From Apodemus sylvaticus (lineage: Eukaryota > Chordata > Mammalia > Rodentia > Muridae), in the NCBI RefSeq assembly GCF_947179515.1, contig NC_067485.1, forward strand, positions 1,384,154-1,448,153: a stretch of DNA of 64,000 nucleotides. Direction: 5' to 3'. Of this stretch, positions 43,128 to 53,879 are shown in pieces. Position numbers and translations under genes: made by a program. Every line of letters starts with the position of its first letter. Within the stretch, counting starts at the first letter, position 1. The notes beneath the pieces were generated by a model. It was given only the letters and a program-made list of their open reading frames with translations. It searched no databases and had not been told where the DNA came from.

Positions 43128-43505
43128 TGTCAATCAGACACAATGTAGAATCATCTAGGAGGAGAGAGCCTCAACTGAGAAAATATCTCTATCAGATTGG
43201 CCTGCAAGCTTGTCTATGGGGGCATTCTTTTGATTAATTACTGAGGTAGACAAGCTACTCCTGGGCAGGTGGTCCTGGGTTGTATAACAAAGCGAGCAGA
43301 GCAAATATGGGAGCAAGTCTGTAAGCTGTGTCCCTCAGCCCCATGATCTCTGCTTCAGTTCCTATGTGTAGTTAGGTTCGTGCCTTGAGTTCCTGCCCTG
43401 ATTTCCCTCTGGAATGGACTGTGATTGGTATGTGTGTGCAAGATAAACCCTTCCTTTTGAAAGCTGCCATAGCAAGCAAAGTAATATACGCAAGCTACAG
43501 CCAGC
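43128..43505 (+). mobile_element. ORR1-type MaLR LTR
   Basis: GAATCATCTAGGAGGAGAGA, CTCAACTGAGAAAATATCTC, GTGGTCCTGGGTTGTATAAC, TCTGCTTCAGTTCCTATGTG and GCAAGATAAACCCTTCCTTT give the full sense order of ORR1. Confidence 0.85.
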
Positions 43506-43515
43506 AGAGGAACTG

Positions 43516-43516
<1 letters not shown>

Positions 43517-43550
<34 letters not shown>
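43517..43550 (+). repeat. (TG)n microsatellite
   Basis: About 17 pure TG units. Confidence 0.97.
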
Positions 43551-43551
<1 letters not shown>

Positions 43552-43717
43552 AACATAGAGGTGTAGGGATGGCCTGACATTTCTACCCAGTGTTGCCTTC
43601 TCAAATGAGACTCCTTCCTCCTCACCACAGCTTCTTAACTATTTTGTCTTTACACTTACCACCTACTTAATGTGCTATTTTCCTTGTCGTTTGAGTTAAT
43701 TTTTAAACCTAAGTTAA

Positions 43718-43800
43718 AGGCGGGGATTGAAGTGAGTGCTTTAGTAAAGTACAGTATTCAGGCATACAAGGCAAACCACCACTGAGCCACACCTTCCGCT
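43718..43800 (-). mobile_element. ID-like fragment, antisense
   Basis: GGCGGGGATTGAAGTGAGTG and AACCACCACTGAGCCACACC recall the antisense ID-type core, interrupted. Confidence 0.45.
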
Positions 43801-43849
43801 CTGACTATATATCTTAAAAAGCACTTGCTTTTTTCCTCCTTTGAAACTC

Positions 43850-45085
43850 AGGTGACAGCAGGTGCTGGTGAGGATGTGGAGAAAGAGGAACGTTCCTCCA
43901 TTGCTGGTGGAATTCAAGCTGGTACAACCATTCTGGAAATCAGACTGCAGTTTCTCAGAAAACTGGACATTGTACTACCTGAGGAACAAGCTATACCACT
44001 CCTGGGCATATGCCCAGAAGATACTCCAACATGTAATAAGGACACATGCTCCACTATGTTCGTTGCGGTGATATTTATAATAGCCAGAAGTTGGAAACAA
44101 TCCAGATGTCCCTCAGCAGAGGAATGAATACAGAAAATATGGTACATTCACACAATAGAATTTACACAATTGGAACTCAGCTATTAAAAAAAATGACTTC
44201 ATGAAATTCACAGGCAAATGGATGGAACTTAAAAATATCATCCTGAGTGAGGTAACTCAGTCACAAAAGAACAAACACTGGTTTGTACTCACTGAAAAAT
44301 GGATATTAATCCAAAAGTTCGGAATACCCAATATTCAATTCACAGACCATATGAAGCCTAAGAAGAAGGAAGACCAAAATGTGGATGTTTTGGTGCTTTT
44401 TAGAAGGGTGAACAAAATACAGGAGGAAATATGGAGACAAAGTGTGGAACAGAGATCGAAAGAAAGGCCATCCAGAGACTGCCCCACCCAGGGATTCATC
44501 CCATATACAGCCACCAAACCTGGATAATATGGTGGATGCCAGGAAGTGCTTGCTGATGGAAGCCTGATATGGCTGTCTCCTGAGAGGCTCTGCCAGAGCC
44601 TGACAAAGACAGAGGCAGATGCTTGCAGCCAACCATTGGACTGAGCTCAGGGGTCCCTGATGGAGGAGTTGGAGAAGGGACTGAAGGAGCTGAGGGTATT
44701 TGCAGCTCCGTGGAGGGAGCAACAGTGTCAACAGGCCAGACCCCTCCCCCGCCCCCAGAGCACCCAGGGACTGGACCATCAACCAAAGAGTACACATGGA
44801 ACAACCCATGGCATTGGCTGTATATGTGGCAGAGGATGGTCTTGTTGGACATCAGTGGGAGGAGAGTCCCTTGGGCCTGAGGGTGTTCGATACTCCAGTG
44901 TAGGGGAATGCCAGTGCAGGAGGATGGGAGTGAATGGGTGGGTGGGTGGGTGAGCACCCACATAGAGGAGGAAGAAGGGGGATGGGATGGGGATTTCTGA
45001 AGGGGAGATCTGGAAAGGGGAAAATATTTGAAATATAAATAAAAAAATCCAATCAATCAATCAATCAATCAAAAACCTAAACAAA
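43850..45085 (+). mobile_element. LINE-1, 5'-truncated (Lx-type): ORF2 end plus 3' UTR
   Basis: Starts inside the 3' end of ORF2: GCTGGTGAGGATGTGGAGAA, CTCCTGGGCATATGCCCAGA and TTTATAATAGCCAGAAGTTG. It continues through GTTAACTC-like AGTGAGGTAACTCAGTCACA into the 3' UTR (AGACTGCCCCACCCAGGGAT, TGGAGAAGGGACTGAAGGAG) and ends in an A-rich tail grown to (AATC)n at 45048-45070. Frames are broken by substitutions and indels, so no protein is expected. The overlapping frames at 43825-44527 and, on the - strand, 44306-45056 are by-products of this element. Confidence 0.93.
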
Positions 45086-45188
45086 AAAAGTTCCCCTATT
45101 TTAATCGTTGCATATTTCCAGTGCTTAAGATCAGGCTATGCATACAGTAGAAGCTTATTAACCACTTGTTGAATGAGTGAATGACTAA

Positions 45189-45208
45189 TGGATGGATGGA
45201 TGGATGGA
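45189..45208 (+). repeat. (GGAT)n short array
   Basis: Five GGAT units. Just downstream, AATTTGTGATGTA occurs twice in tandem (45230-45260). Confidence 0.9.
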
Positions 45209-45282
45209 GAGATAGTTAATATGCAGTCAATTTGTGATGTAACAAATTTGTGATGTAGTGAAGAGGATATGATGTTCCCCTT

Positions 45283-45455
45283 AGACCTCAAACTTGCTAT
45301 GTAGCCAAGGATGACCTTGAACTCTTGATCCTCCTGTTTTTACACCTTGAGTTTTGAGGATTACAGGTATGTACCAGACACATGGTTTGTACAATGCTGG
45401 CCATGGAACATAGTACTTCATGCATGCTAGGGGATCACTCTACCCAAGGCTTACT
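45283..45455 (-). mobile_element. B4-like SINE, antisense
   Basis: CTTGCTATGTAGCCAAGGAT, GATGACCTTGAACTCTTGAT, TTTGAGGATTACAGGTATGT and TACTTCATGCATGCTAGGGG are the antisense B1-like and ID-like halves. Confidence 0.65.
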
Positions 45456-45477
45456 ATTGCGTTAAGGCTATGGCCAA

Positions 45478-45640
45478 GGGTAGGGGAGAAAGCTTGGCTA
45501 ATAAAACAGGAAGACCTGAGTTTATTCTCCAGAAGCCACACTGAAACAAAAGCTGGATGTTTGACCTGGTGTAACCCTACCACTGAGGAGGCATGACTTC
45601 AGCCACCTAAGGATCTCTCACTAGGCCCCACCTCAGTCCC
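45478..45640 (+). mobile_element. Diverged tRNA-type SINE (B4-like)
   Basis: GGAGAAAGCTTGGCTAATAA, AGGAAGACCTGAGTTTATTC and GGTGTAACCCTACCACTGAG suggest a sense B4-like head. Weak. Confidence 0.4.
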
Positions 45641-45649
45641 AACTCCCAG

Positions 45650-46920
45650 CCCTTTCCTAACCCCAGCCCTGCACCTGTCCCCAACCCCAATACTAATCCT
45701 TTGTTAGTCACTGGCTAACACATACCCACAAATGCAGCAGCTGGTGTACTTTCTGACTCTGGGTCTGGTATGAGGGGGCTCTAGCATTCCCTTCCTCAGA
45801 GAGGAAACTGCTCAAGGGAAGGTTAAGCACCTTGTGCAGATTCCCAGGGAGTTGTTGTCTCCTGAGCTCTGGCATGTGGTTCCATTTATTATTTCCATAT
45901 AGCCTCAGGGTCATAAAATTAGAGTGGTTGCCCTGTGCAGTTTCCCAGATTTCCATGTCATGTTTGGATACTCAAGAGCGCCTAATCAATGTCATCGTGT
46001 GATTGTAACAGCTGCAGATAAAGATTGTAGGGGTTGATGGAATATAGTTTCAAAAGAGAGGGGTTGTGGGGTGGGGTAGAGAAACCAAAAAAAAATTTGG
46101 AGGGATCCTATGCTTATGTGAAGAAAGAGTGATTTCAGGCAAATTCGGGGTCTAGAATACCCTTCATTGTATGAGGAATGTGTGTTCCAGGTAACCACAG
46201 CACCCACCCCAAGTCTGGGACCACCCAAAGAGAGTCTCATTGGGAGAAGTGTTGGCTTCCAGCAACCTGGGAGCTGGCACCTGCTGAGGCATTTACCCTG
46301 CTGGTCTGTCTACCGGCCTGAGCCTGAGCTGGTCCCCTGCTCTGTCCCACACAACCTCCCCAGCCCTCAGCCAAGCAGCAGGTTGTTTGTCCCTATCCCA
46401 GTCCAGAATGACAGGCTCTCTTTGAAGAGGGAAAACTCAAGAAGGGATAACCACAGAACAGGCACCAGAAATGTTTCCTCTGTTGTCCTTCCAAACCAGG
46501 ACTCTGACAGAAAAAGAGAAAGAAAAGACAAGCAAATAAACAACCCTTCCAGATGCCTGTGGTGAGCATTCTTCCAAAATACACACATGGGGAAGAATTC
46601 ATGTTTTCAATTGCAGTGCCAACAAATAGCTGATACATGGCAAGCTACCTTGGTGTGATTACCAGGTAGCCTTGTGAGACATACATGAGAACTCAGTCAG
46701 AGAGTAGCAGTAGCGAGTCCCCTATCAGAGGTGAAGAGAGGATGCCTCACCAGCTTCAGGTTGTGCTAATTCCCACATGAGTGTGTCATACCTTCAAGCT
46801 CATGCCCTGGACTCCAGGCAGCATGTTCTCTCTGACATGTCCTCACTTGGTAACAATGGTAACAATGACTGCCTCCCCAAAGGGGCTCTTGTTCATAAAT
46901 GGGAATGACTTCTCCCTCAG
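45650..46920. other. Unassigned intergenic sequence
   Basis: Unique sequence. The 132-codon frame at 46167-46565 shows no family resemblance and no flanking splice or start context worth a gene call. Confidence 0.45.
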
Positions 46921-46925
46921 GGGAA

Positions 46926-46953
46926 GTTGTGTGTGTGTGTGTGTGTGTGTGTA
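46926..46953 (+). repeat. (GT)n microsatellite
   Basis: About 14 GT units. Confidence 0.95.
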
Positions 46954-47144
46954 GGAGGGAGGGTATTGGGGGGTGCACACAAGTGTGTACACATGCATGT
47001 GTGCTCTCAGGTACAGGCCAAGGGTCAATCTCAGTTGTCTTCCAAAGTCCCTCTCCACCTTGTCTGTTGAGTCAGTTTCTCTCAGTTTAGCTTGCAGAGG
47101 CTAAGCCACTCTGACTTGTAAGCCTGGCCACCAAGCCCCATGGG

Positions 47145-47262
47145 TCTGTTTGTCTCTGCCTTCCCAACACTGGGACTGTAAATATGCACCAACACCTTCT
47201 GCTTTTTGATGTGGGTTCTGGGGCTCAAGCTTAGGAGTGCAGTAAGCACTTACCGACAGACA
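47145..47262 (-). mobile_element. B4-like SINE fragment, antisense
   Basis: TCTCTGCCTTCCCAACACTG, GGACTGTAAATATGCACCAA and TGGGTTCTGGGGCTCAAGCT. Confidence 0.55.
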
Positions 47263-47337
47263 AGGACGACAACTACGACCAACGAGATCATCTCTCCTGC
47301 CCAGGACGCTGACTCCTGAAGTCAAAAAAACTTTCAG

Positions 47338-47560
47338 GGCTAGCAAAATGTCTCAGTGTAGCTGTTGTGCAAGTCTGATGACCCAAGTTTGAATGCTGGA
47401 GCCCTAAGTAAAAGGAGAGAATGACTCCCCAAAATTGTCCTCTGTTCCCTACATCTCTTGTGACATGCCTCCCCCATCATACATGCCCATATACACAGAT
47501 TAATAGACACATATACACACAACAATAATAATGATAATGATAATAATAATAATAAATAAA
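47338..47560 (+). mobile_element. B4/B3-like SINE with (AAT)n tail
   Basis: GGGCTAGCAAAATGTCTCAG, GTTGTGCAAGTCTGATGACC and TTTGAATGCTGGAGCCC form the tRNA-like head; the tail has become (AAT)n at 47524-47560. Confidence 0.65.
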
Positions 47561-47564
47561 TGAT

Positions 47565-48768
47565 TAAAAAAGAGAAACTTTCTTAGGAGAGTCTGCCTTT
47601 GAGCTCAGCTCAATGTTTTGAGAAACATGCAGGGGCCTGTGAGTACCGACTGTGTACATCTCTTCCCAACTCTAGTTTGGTAACATCTGAGAGTATTTAT
47701 ACCATAGCAATTGGCAAATGCTACAAACATGTCTTGTTTTAGGAATGTATCAAACATTTGCCAGAACACCTGGGTCTGAGCCATCCCAGTACTTACAGTC
47801 AGAAGTTACAGTGCAGTGACTCATGTCTACAGGTCATAGGATACCCAACAGTAAGGTAGACAGAGTAGGACTCATGGTGCTCTGGTGGGCCCAACCCGGC
47901 CACAACACACAGCTGACTCTTATTATATGAGGACACAGACTGAGTGTTAACATCAACTGATATTTTTTTCAGGAGAAGCTAAGATCCAGGATTTTATATG
48001 AAACCCTGATTTTAAAATACTGGCAACATGCTTAAAAAAAAAAAAAAAGACAACACAAACCCATTCTCAAGCCAAATGAAACACATCTGTTGGCAGAGCT
48101 GGCTGAGGGCTGCCAGCTTGTGGTTCTTAATTCTACTTGATAAGCTCCATTGCCTTTATGTCATTGTTCCTTGTCCTTAGTGTTCTTGTAGGTGTCAAGG
48201 CACAGCACACATGACGCTTCTTCACATCCTACCCTGAGCCTCCCACCCGAGCCTCTTCTACTTGTGATCAATTCCTCTCCTAAAGAGCATGTTTAATGGG
48301 TTTGGTATGATCCCTGCATATGTTTTCCTTTTCTGGTAGCTTAAAAGCTCTATAAAGATAAAAATCTCTGTCTTGGACAATAGATCCTCAGTAAATATTA
48401 GTAAATTTGAAAACTGTCCAACTAGAAAGACAGAGCTTAGATGAGACACTTCAGAGACATGATGACAGCCTTGGACAGACTTCATATCATTGCAACATTC
48501 TCAAGACACACTCAAGGGAGACTTTATTGTCCTGAACATGTTGATGTATGTAAATGGGGTTTCCTGAGTCAGCTCTGTGGCCCAAAGAGGGAGCTTCCCG
48601 GTAGGGTTGTGGTTGACCACATTCTGAATGAGTAGAATATGAGCATGTTCCTATTCACTTAAGTTCTCCACCTGATCAACATAAAAAAGTTCTTGTGCAT
48701 GTTGTGCAAGTTTGTGCAGATGCATGTGCTTTTGTGTGTGTGTGTGTGTGTGAAGGTAAGTGGATGCA
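47565..48768. other. Unassigned intergenic sequence
   Basis: About 1.2 kb of unique, AT-leaning sequence with one 16-base A run near 48035. No gene seen. Confidence 0.45.
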
Positions 48769-48769
48769 T

Positions 48770-49202
48770 GTGTGCACCCATGTACATGTGCTCATGGGTA
48801 TATGGAGGTCAGAGGCCTATGTGAGTATCCTCCCCAATCTCTTTCTTTTTGTTTATTTGTTTCTTTGTTTTTTCAAGACAGGGTTTCTCTGTGTAGCCCT
48901 GGCTGTCCTGGAACTCACTCTGTAAACCAGGCTGGCCTTGAACTCAGAAATCTGCCTGCCTCTGCCTCCCAAGTGCTGGGATTAAAGGTGTGTGCGTCAC
49001 CACTGCCTGACAATCTCTTTTTTTTTAAAAACATATTTTATTTATTAATTTTGTGAGTTGGGGTATGTGTTACCATGGCAAAGGGGTAAAGATCTAAGGA
49101 CAACTTGCAGGAGTTGTTTCTCTCCTTCAACCATGTGAGGCAAGCTCAGTTTGTCAGACATGGAAGAATAACCTTTACATACTGAACAACATTGCTGGCC
49201 CC
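48770..49202 (-). mobile_element. B3/B2 SINE, antisense, interrupted by B1
   Basis: ATATGGAGGTCAGAGGCCTA lies left of the B1. AGGACAACTTGCAGGAGTTG, CAACCATGTGAGGCAAGCTC and ACATTGCTGGCCCCTCC lie right of it. They may be parts of one or two antisense elements. Confidence 0.6.
48862..49011 (-). mobile_element. B1 SINE, antisense
   Basis: T-rich start then CAAGACAGGGTTTCTCTGTG, TGTAAACCAGGCTGGCCTTG and CACCACTGCCTGAC. Well preserved. Confidence 0.96.
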
Positions 49203-49211
49203 TCCATCTTA

Positions 49212-49337
49212 TTTTTTAAAACAAGGTCTATCGCTGAACCTAGGGCTCACTTATTTAGGATAGCAGGCAGTGAGCTGCAGACCTGTCTGTCTGCCTCCAA
49301 AGTACTGGGATTAGAGACATAAATCACTATACCCTTT
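49212..49337 (-). mobile_element. B4-like SINE fragment, antisense
   Basis: AAACAAGGTCTATCGCTGAA, GTCTGTCTGCCTCCAAAGTA and GGGATTAGAGACATAAATCA. Confidence 0.6.
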
Positions 49338-49339
49338 AA

Positions 49340-50400
49340 TTACTTCCTATGATTGTCTTGAAACAACACAAGTTAAATAGTGAATTTGTGAGGTCATTGA
49401 GAAACTTTATTATTCTATGGGAAGTCACAGTCTACCTGTAATTTTATGTAAATATTATGTCTCATAAGACAGTCCATAAGACACCTGTGTAGTGGGAAGG
49501 GACAGGTTTTTATGACCTGAATCCAGTGGTTCAGAGAAGTATAATGGATCCCTAGAGATCCACAGGCCATCACAGAGCACAAGTACCCTAGGAAGTAACT
49601 GCAATTTCTGCAACCCCATCCTTGGCTGCTGATCACACTACTGCATTGGTTACAGAACGCCAGTATCCCTGGCTCTCTCAGCTGAGGCACCATGACAGTG
49701 TTTCAAGGCTTTTCCCATGGAGGTCATTTAAACTCTGGTTTATCTTTACAAAGAATTTTCACCACTCATTTTTGGATCTTAGTCAAGAGATGTCCTACTC
49801 CTAGCTGCTGATTGTCCAGGGGAAGGAAGCCAGAAGGAGGTGAGAGGTGGTGCCGGTTGCCTCTTACTTATGCTCAGAGTAGTTCTGAGATTTGAAATAA
49901 GGAGACCCAAACCCTAGTGGAGGTGGGCTGTCTATGCGCTAAGAAGGGGATGACTTCTTACCATTAACTTGAGCTAATTTTGCCTGGCAGAATAATTGAT
50001 ATGACTTAATCTAATATGCTTTTCTTTTTTGCCTTTGTCCCTCTCATCCTCCCAGGCCCTGGAAAGTACATTTCCCTTCAGTTTGCTAATATCAAACTTC
50101 CATGTTCTTGCTTCTCCTTAACGTAGAGCCCCCAAAGCTTTTTTCAAAAATTCAGACTTGCTGTTGGAACTTTAGCTCAACCAGATTATACTTTTCAAGG
50201 AAGACACTCAATCAAGAAGACTGCTGTCTTAGCCTGTGTCTGCCTGGTGATATCCTTGCTGTTCACAAGGGCTCAGGGATGCTATTTTCTTGCTGGATGG
50301 AGCCTGACCATGATGAAGTCAGAAATACAACTCTACTCTTGCCTGGACCAGTAGTGATATGGTACTCTTGAAATATATGCTTGAGTGTTTATGCATGTAT
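49340..50400. other. Unassigned intergenic sequence
   Basis: About 1 kb without recognised repeats. The frames at 49415-49693 and 50102-50371 show no family resemblance. Confidence 0.45.
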
Positions 50401-50404
50401 ATAT

Positions 50405-50640
50405 TTTTTTAATATTTTTATTTTCTATATCCTTTGTTTACATTCCAAATGATTTCCCCTTTCCCGAATCCCCCCTCCCCATATGTCCCATAAACCTTCT
50501 TCTCTCCACCCCCTCTCCAATCACCTCCCTCCTTTTTCTCTGACCTTATATTCCCCTCCAATGCTAGGTCAATACTTTCCAGGATCAGGACCCTCTCCAT
50601 ACTTCTTCATGGGAGTCATTTGTTATGCGATTTGTGCGTG
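50405..50640 (-). mobile_element. L1 3' end fragment, antisense
   Basis: TTTACATTCCAAATGATTTC, CCCTTTCCCGAATCCCCCCT and TTCATGGGAGTCATTTGTTA are the antisense of the end of a murine L1 3' UTR, beginning with the rc of its A-rich tail. Confidence 0.75.
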
Positions 50641-50744
50641 TATATTTTTAAATAAATATTTTTTCTATTTTTCATGTGTATATGGTGTGTGTGTGTGTAT
50701 GTGTGTCTGTATACACATATGTGCATGCACATTGTAAGTGAATG

Positions 50745-51033
50745 TGCATGAAGAGGCCCAGGGTAATGTTGGAAATGCCAGGAATCTTCCCAATTGCTTC
50801 ATCTTATTCACTGAAGCAGAGTCTGTCAATCAAACCCATAGCTCACTGATATAGCTAGTATAGCTAGTATGCTAGTTACCTTGCTCTAGGGAGCCTCTGT
50901 CTCTGCTAGAATTAAGGCTAGAATTATACGGGTGGGCCATTGTGATCACCTGGCATTCGTGTGAGTTCTGGGGATCTGAAGTCTTCATGCTTGTGTAGCA
51001 AGTACTTTAACCACTGAGCAATCACTCCAGACC
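50745..51033 (-). mobile_element. B4 SINE, antisense
   Basis: CACTGAAGCAGAGTCTGTCA, AATCAAACCCATAGCTCACT, GTTCTGGGGATCTGAAGTCT and AACCACTGAGCAATCACTCC give the antisense order. A small CTAGTATAG duplication lies inside (50855-50875). Confidence 0.7.
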
Positions 51034-51039
51034 AAAATA

Positions 51040-51345
51040 TGGTTTGTATGTATGTGTGTATATATAAGTATTTTTGTATATATATATCTGTGGATAAAGT
51101 CCTATTACAAAAGTCATTGGCTTTTCTTGTGCATTTCTTGTTCTTGAGATAGTCAAGAACTTGTACCACTGAGGAGAGCCATAAATGGATATGAATGTGT
51201 TTCTATACATTAGATATATGTTCACACAGCATATATATGAACATGAATATTTTCTATTATATATACATATATATAATATATCCATATGGTTGTCTGTGTG
51301 TTCCTGCATAGTTCATGAATATACCTTTGCATATAAATATGTGTA
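51040..51345 (+). repeat. AT-rich stretch with TATA/TGTA microsatellites
   Basis: Imperfect TATG, TATA and ATATAC runs; no gene. The 95-codon Ile/Tyr-rich frames are composition effects. Confidence 0.75.
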
Positions 51346-51349
51346 TTTA

Positions 51350-52415
51350 TCTGATAGCTCTGTTTGTGTGGGAGAGGCCCTGAGGCCTAGAAGTATTGAC
51401 CTTAGAGATGTCTCTAAATCTCTCAGAGTTCTGGTACAAAGTCCCTTGGGAGGGTTGAAACTCAGGCTGTGCCCCGATGTCTCTAACTTAATGCCCAGAA
51501 GTTGACTTGATTGCTATTCCTTAGACCCTAGTGAATAACTTATATCCTGTTAGCCAACACTGGGCAACAGAGCTGGTATAGTAGGCAACCTGACCAACTG
51601 ACAGGACTATTTGCTGTGGAGAGGGGGTGACAATGTCAACGGAGTTTGGAAAGTCATCAGTTCCTAGGAAAGTGTCTGGGTAAATTGTCTTTGTCTTTTA
51701 TTCCTAGGATACAGGAATGAACATACATTGTCATGAAGGCCTGTGCAGTCCTGCTACAAAATTACAATGTTGGCTATAAACTGAGCCACAGGAAGAAGAT
51801 TGTGTATAAGAGGAAGGGTGCTCTGCTGTTGACATCCTTTGCTTAGCTGTTTTATCAGTGCCTGGGGACATCAGGTCTGGAGCACAGGGCCAGCTGGCAC
51901 AGGGGAGGAAGCCAGGGGTGAGTTGAAATGCTTTTGCATGTTGAGTAGATTTGGTTAATAAAACCAGATCTTGTGTAAATCTCTACTTTTAATTGTGCTT
52001 GGACCCATGGGCATCAGAGTTCTTCTGAGTTAAACTCTGACTGCACAATCCATAGTCCATAGCCTCCTCTGCTGGTCACTGGCAGGAATATGGCCAGAGA
52101 CTTTGACATCTCATTCAGTCAGCCTGCATTTACCAGGCAGGCATCAGCTCTCATAGATTTCAAGTGTGGTCTCCAGAGCAGCAACATTGCTTCACGCAAA
52201 AACTCTGAGATGCACGTGTCCACCTGAGCTTGTGCAATCAGAAACCAGGGCTGGGCTCCAGTGTCTGTGTCCAACAAACCCTTAAAGAGACTCTGACACA
52301 CCCTAAAGATTGTTCCAAGGGTGGGGGAATGAACACAAGAACAAGACTTGTGCGTATGGCTTCTAGGGACATACTCTGCATGCCTGGTAATAAGATGAGC
52401 TGACACTTTACTGCT
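51350..52415. other. Unassigned intergenic sequence
   Basis: Unique sequence with no recognised repeat or gene. Confidence 0.45.
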
Positions 52416-52416
52416 T

Positions 52417-52419
<3 letters not shown>

Positions 52420-52501
<82 letters not shown>
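52420..52501 (+). repeat. Compound (CA)n(GA)n microsatellite
   Basis: About 19 CA units followed by about 22 GA units. Confidence 0.98.
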
Positions 52502-52507
<6 letters not shown>

Positions 52508-52884
52508 TACACCTGGTTATTTTTTCCAACCAGTGAAAATGAAGCCACAATAAAGAAATGATGCATTTACATTTTGGTAAATGCCACCATGTCCTTTAAA
52601 GCTAGGCCACATATTAGGAAATTCTGGAATTGTTCAGCTATGATGTAATATTATATTTTTACCCTGGTCAAGTCTAACAGCTTGGGGGACTTTGTTAATC
52701 AATGGTACATAACTCGATTCAGTTTTCTTTCTGGTTGCTGTGATAGAACATTCTGACCAAAGGCCATTCCTGAGGGGAAATCAAGGCGACTTGAAGCAAC
52801 TGCTTACGATACATCTGCAGTCAAGAGCAGAGAGCACTGAACTCACAGATGCTTGCTGGTGCACTCAGCCTACTTTCTTTTTCC

Positions 52885-52976
52885 TCTTTCCTTTCCTTTC
52901 CTTTCCTTTCCTTTCCTTTCCTTTCCTTTCCTTTCCTTTCCTTTCCTTTCCTTTCCTTTCCTTTCCTTTCCTTTCT

Positions 52977-53064
<88 letters not shown>

Positions 53065-53066
53065 TT
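52885..53066 (+). repeat. (CCTTT)n then (CTTT)n array
   Basis: About 18 CCTTT units and then about 22 CTTT units, nearly pure. This is the expanded antisense tail of the adjoining B1. Confidence 0.98.
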
Positions 53067-53210
53067 AGGTTTTTGGAGACAGGGTTTCTCTGTGTAGCCC
53101 TGGCTGTTCTGGAACTCACTTTGTAGACCAGACTGGCCTCGAACTCAGCAATCTGCTTGCCTCTGCCTCCCAAGTGCTGGGATTAAAGGTATGCGCCACC
53201 ACTGCCCGGC
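53067..53210 (-). mobile_element. B1 SINE, antisense, inserted in a MaLR LTR
   Basis: GGAGACAGGGTTTCTCTGTG to GCGCCACCACTGCCCGGC. A 9-base target-site duplication CTACTTTCT flanks the tail-plus-element unit at 52870-52878 and 53216-53224. Confidence 0.96.
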
Positions 53211-53489
53211 TAAGTCTACTTTCTACACTCATGGGCAGATTTTCCCACCAGTCAAGATAATATCCCATATAATTTAAGGAATCCCTCATAGAGACTCCCT
53301 TCCCAGGTGATTACAGATTGTGTCAAGTTGACAACAGAAATTAATTATCAAATATACTCTACACTCTACAATGGAGTTTAAATGCTAAAAAAAAAATACT
53401 ATTCTGTGATGATATTCTCTCAAAATCAAGGACATGACTGGAAATATCAGTCATGATATTCATATCAATGCTACCAAAAGAGTGGCCAG

Positions 53490-53690
53490 AGGTTAAGGGG
53501 TTCACTTGGCACAGTGTTTGCTGAGTGTGTAGGAAGCTCTGGGTTCTATTTCCATTACATCCTAAAACTTGGTGTGGAGGCATACACCTGTAATTCCAAT
53601 CTTCTAGAAGTAGACAAGAAGATTGGGAGTTCAAGGTCATCTTCAGCTGTAGAGTGAGTTTTAGGCTAGCCTGGGCTACCTTAAAGTGTT
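53490..53690 (+). mobile_element. ID/B1 composite SINE
   Basis: GGTTAAGGGGTTCACTTGGC, GCTCTGGGTTCTATTTCCAT, GAGGCATACACCTGTAATTC and GGGAGTTCAAGGTCATCTTC show an ID-like head fused to a B1-like body. Confidence 0.7.
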
Positions 53691-53729
53691 TTTTAAAAAA
53701 TTAATAACATGGCCAGGTTTGTGTTTTTT

Positions 53730-53870
53730 TTCTCTCTTCCATGTTCCTCCTTTCCATCTTCCCTCCCTCCCCATCTTCCTTCCCTCCATCCCAATCTCTC
53801 TCCCATCTATCTCATCCTCTCTCCTTCCTCTCCCCCCTCTACTCCTTTCCCTTTTCTTCTTTCTTGCATT
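53730..53870 (+). repeat. Pyrimidine-rich TTCC/CTCC tract
   Basis: About 140 bases of C/T-rich imperfect repeats. Confidence 0.85.
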
Positions 53871-53879
53871 ATGTCAAGC

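Larger units (their letters stand above)
52718..53350 (-). mobile_element. MaLR-type LTR, antisense, split by a B1 and its expanded tail
   Basis: TTCTTTCTGGTTGCTGTGAT, AACATTCTGACCAAAGGCCA lie left (to ~52872). TTTTCCCACCAGTCAAGATA and GATTGTGTCAAGTTGACAAC lie right (from ~53216). Together they give the antisense LTR order. Confidence 0.75.

Noticed and set aside
43825..45060. Several overlapping frames of 80-190 codons on both strands
   Set aside because: All lie in a 5'-truncated, decayed L1 and its 3' UTR; the + strand frame is ORF2 residue, not a host gene.
46167..46565. 132-codon frame with Pro-rich start
   Set aside because: No recognisable family, no splice signals that would place it in a gene, and length is plausible by chance in this composition.
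52885..53066. Regularly spaced repeats that could suggest a CRISPR-like array
   Set aside because: Pure pentanucleotide and tetranucleotide microsatellite with no spacers, in a mammalian genome.
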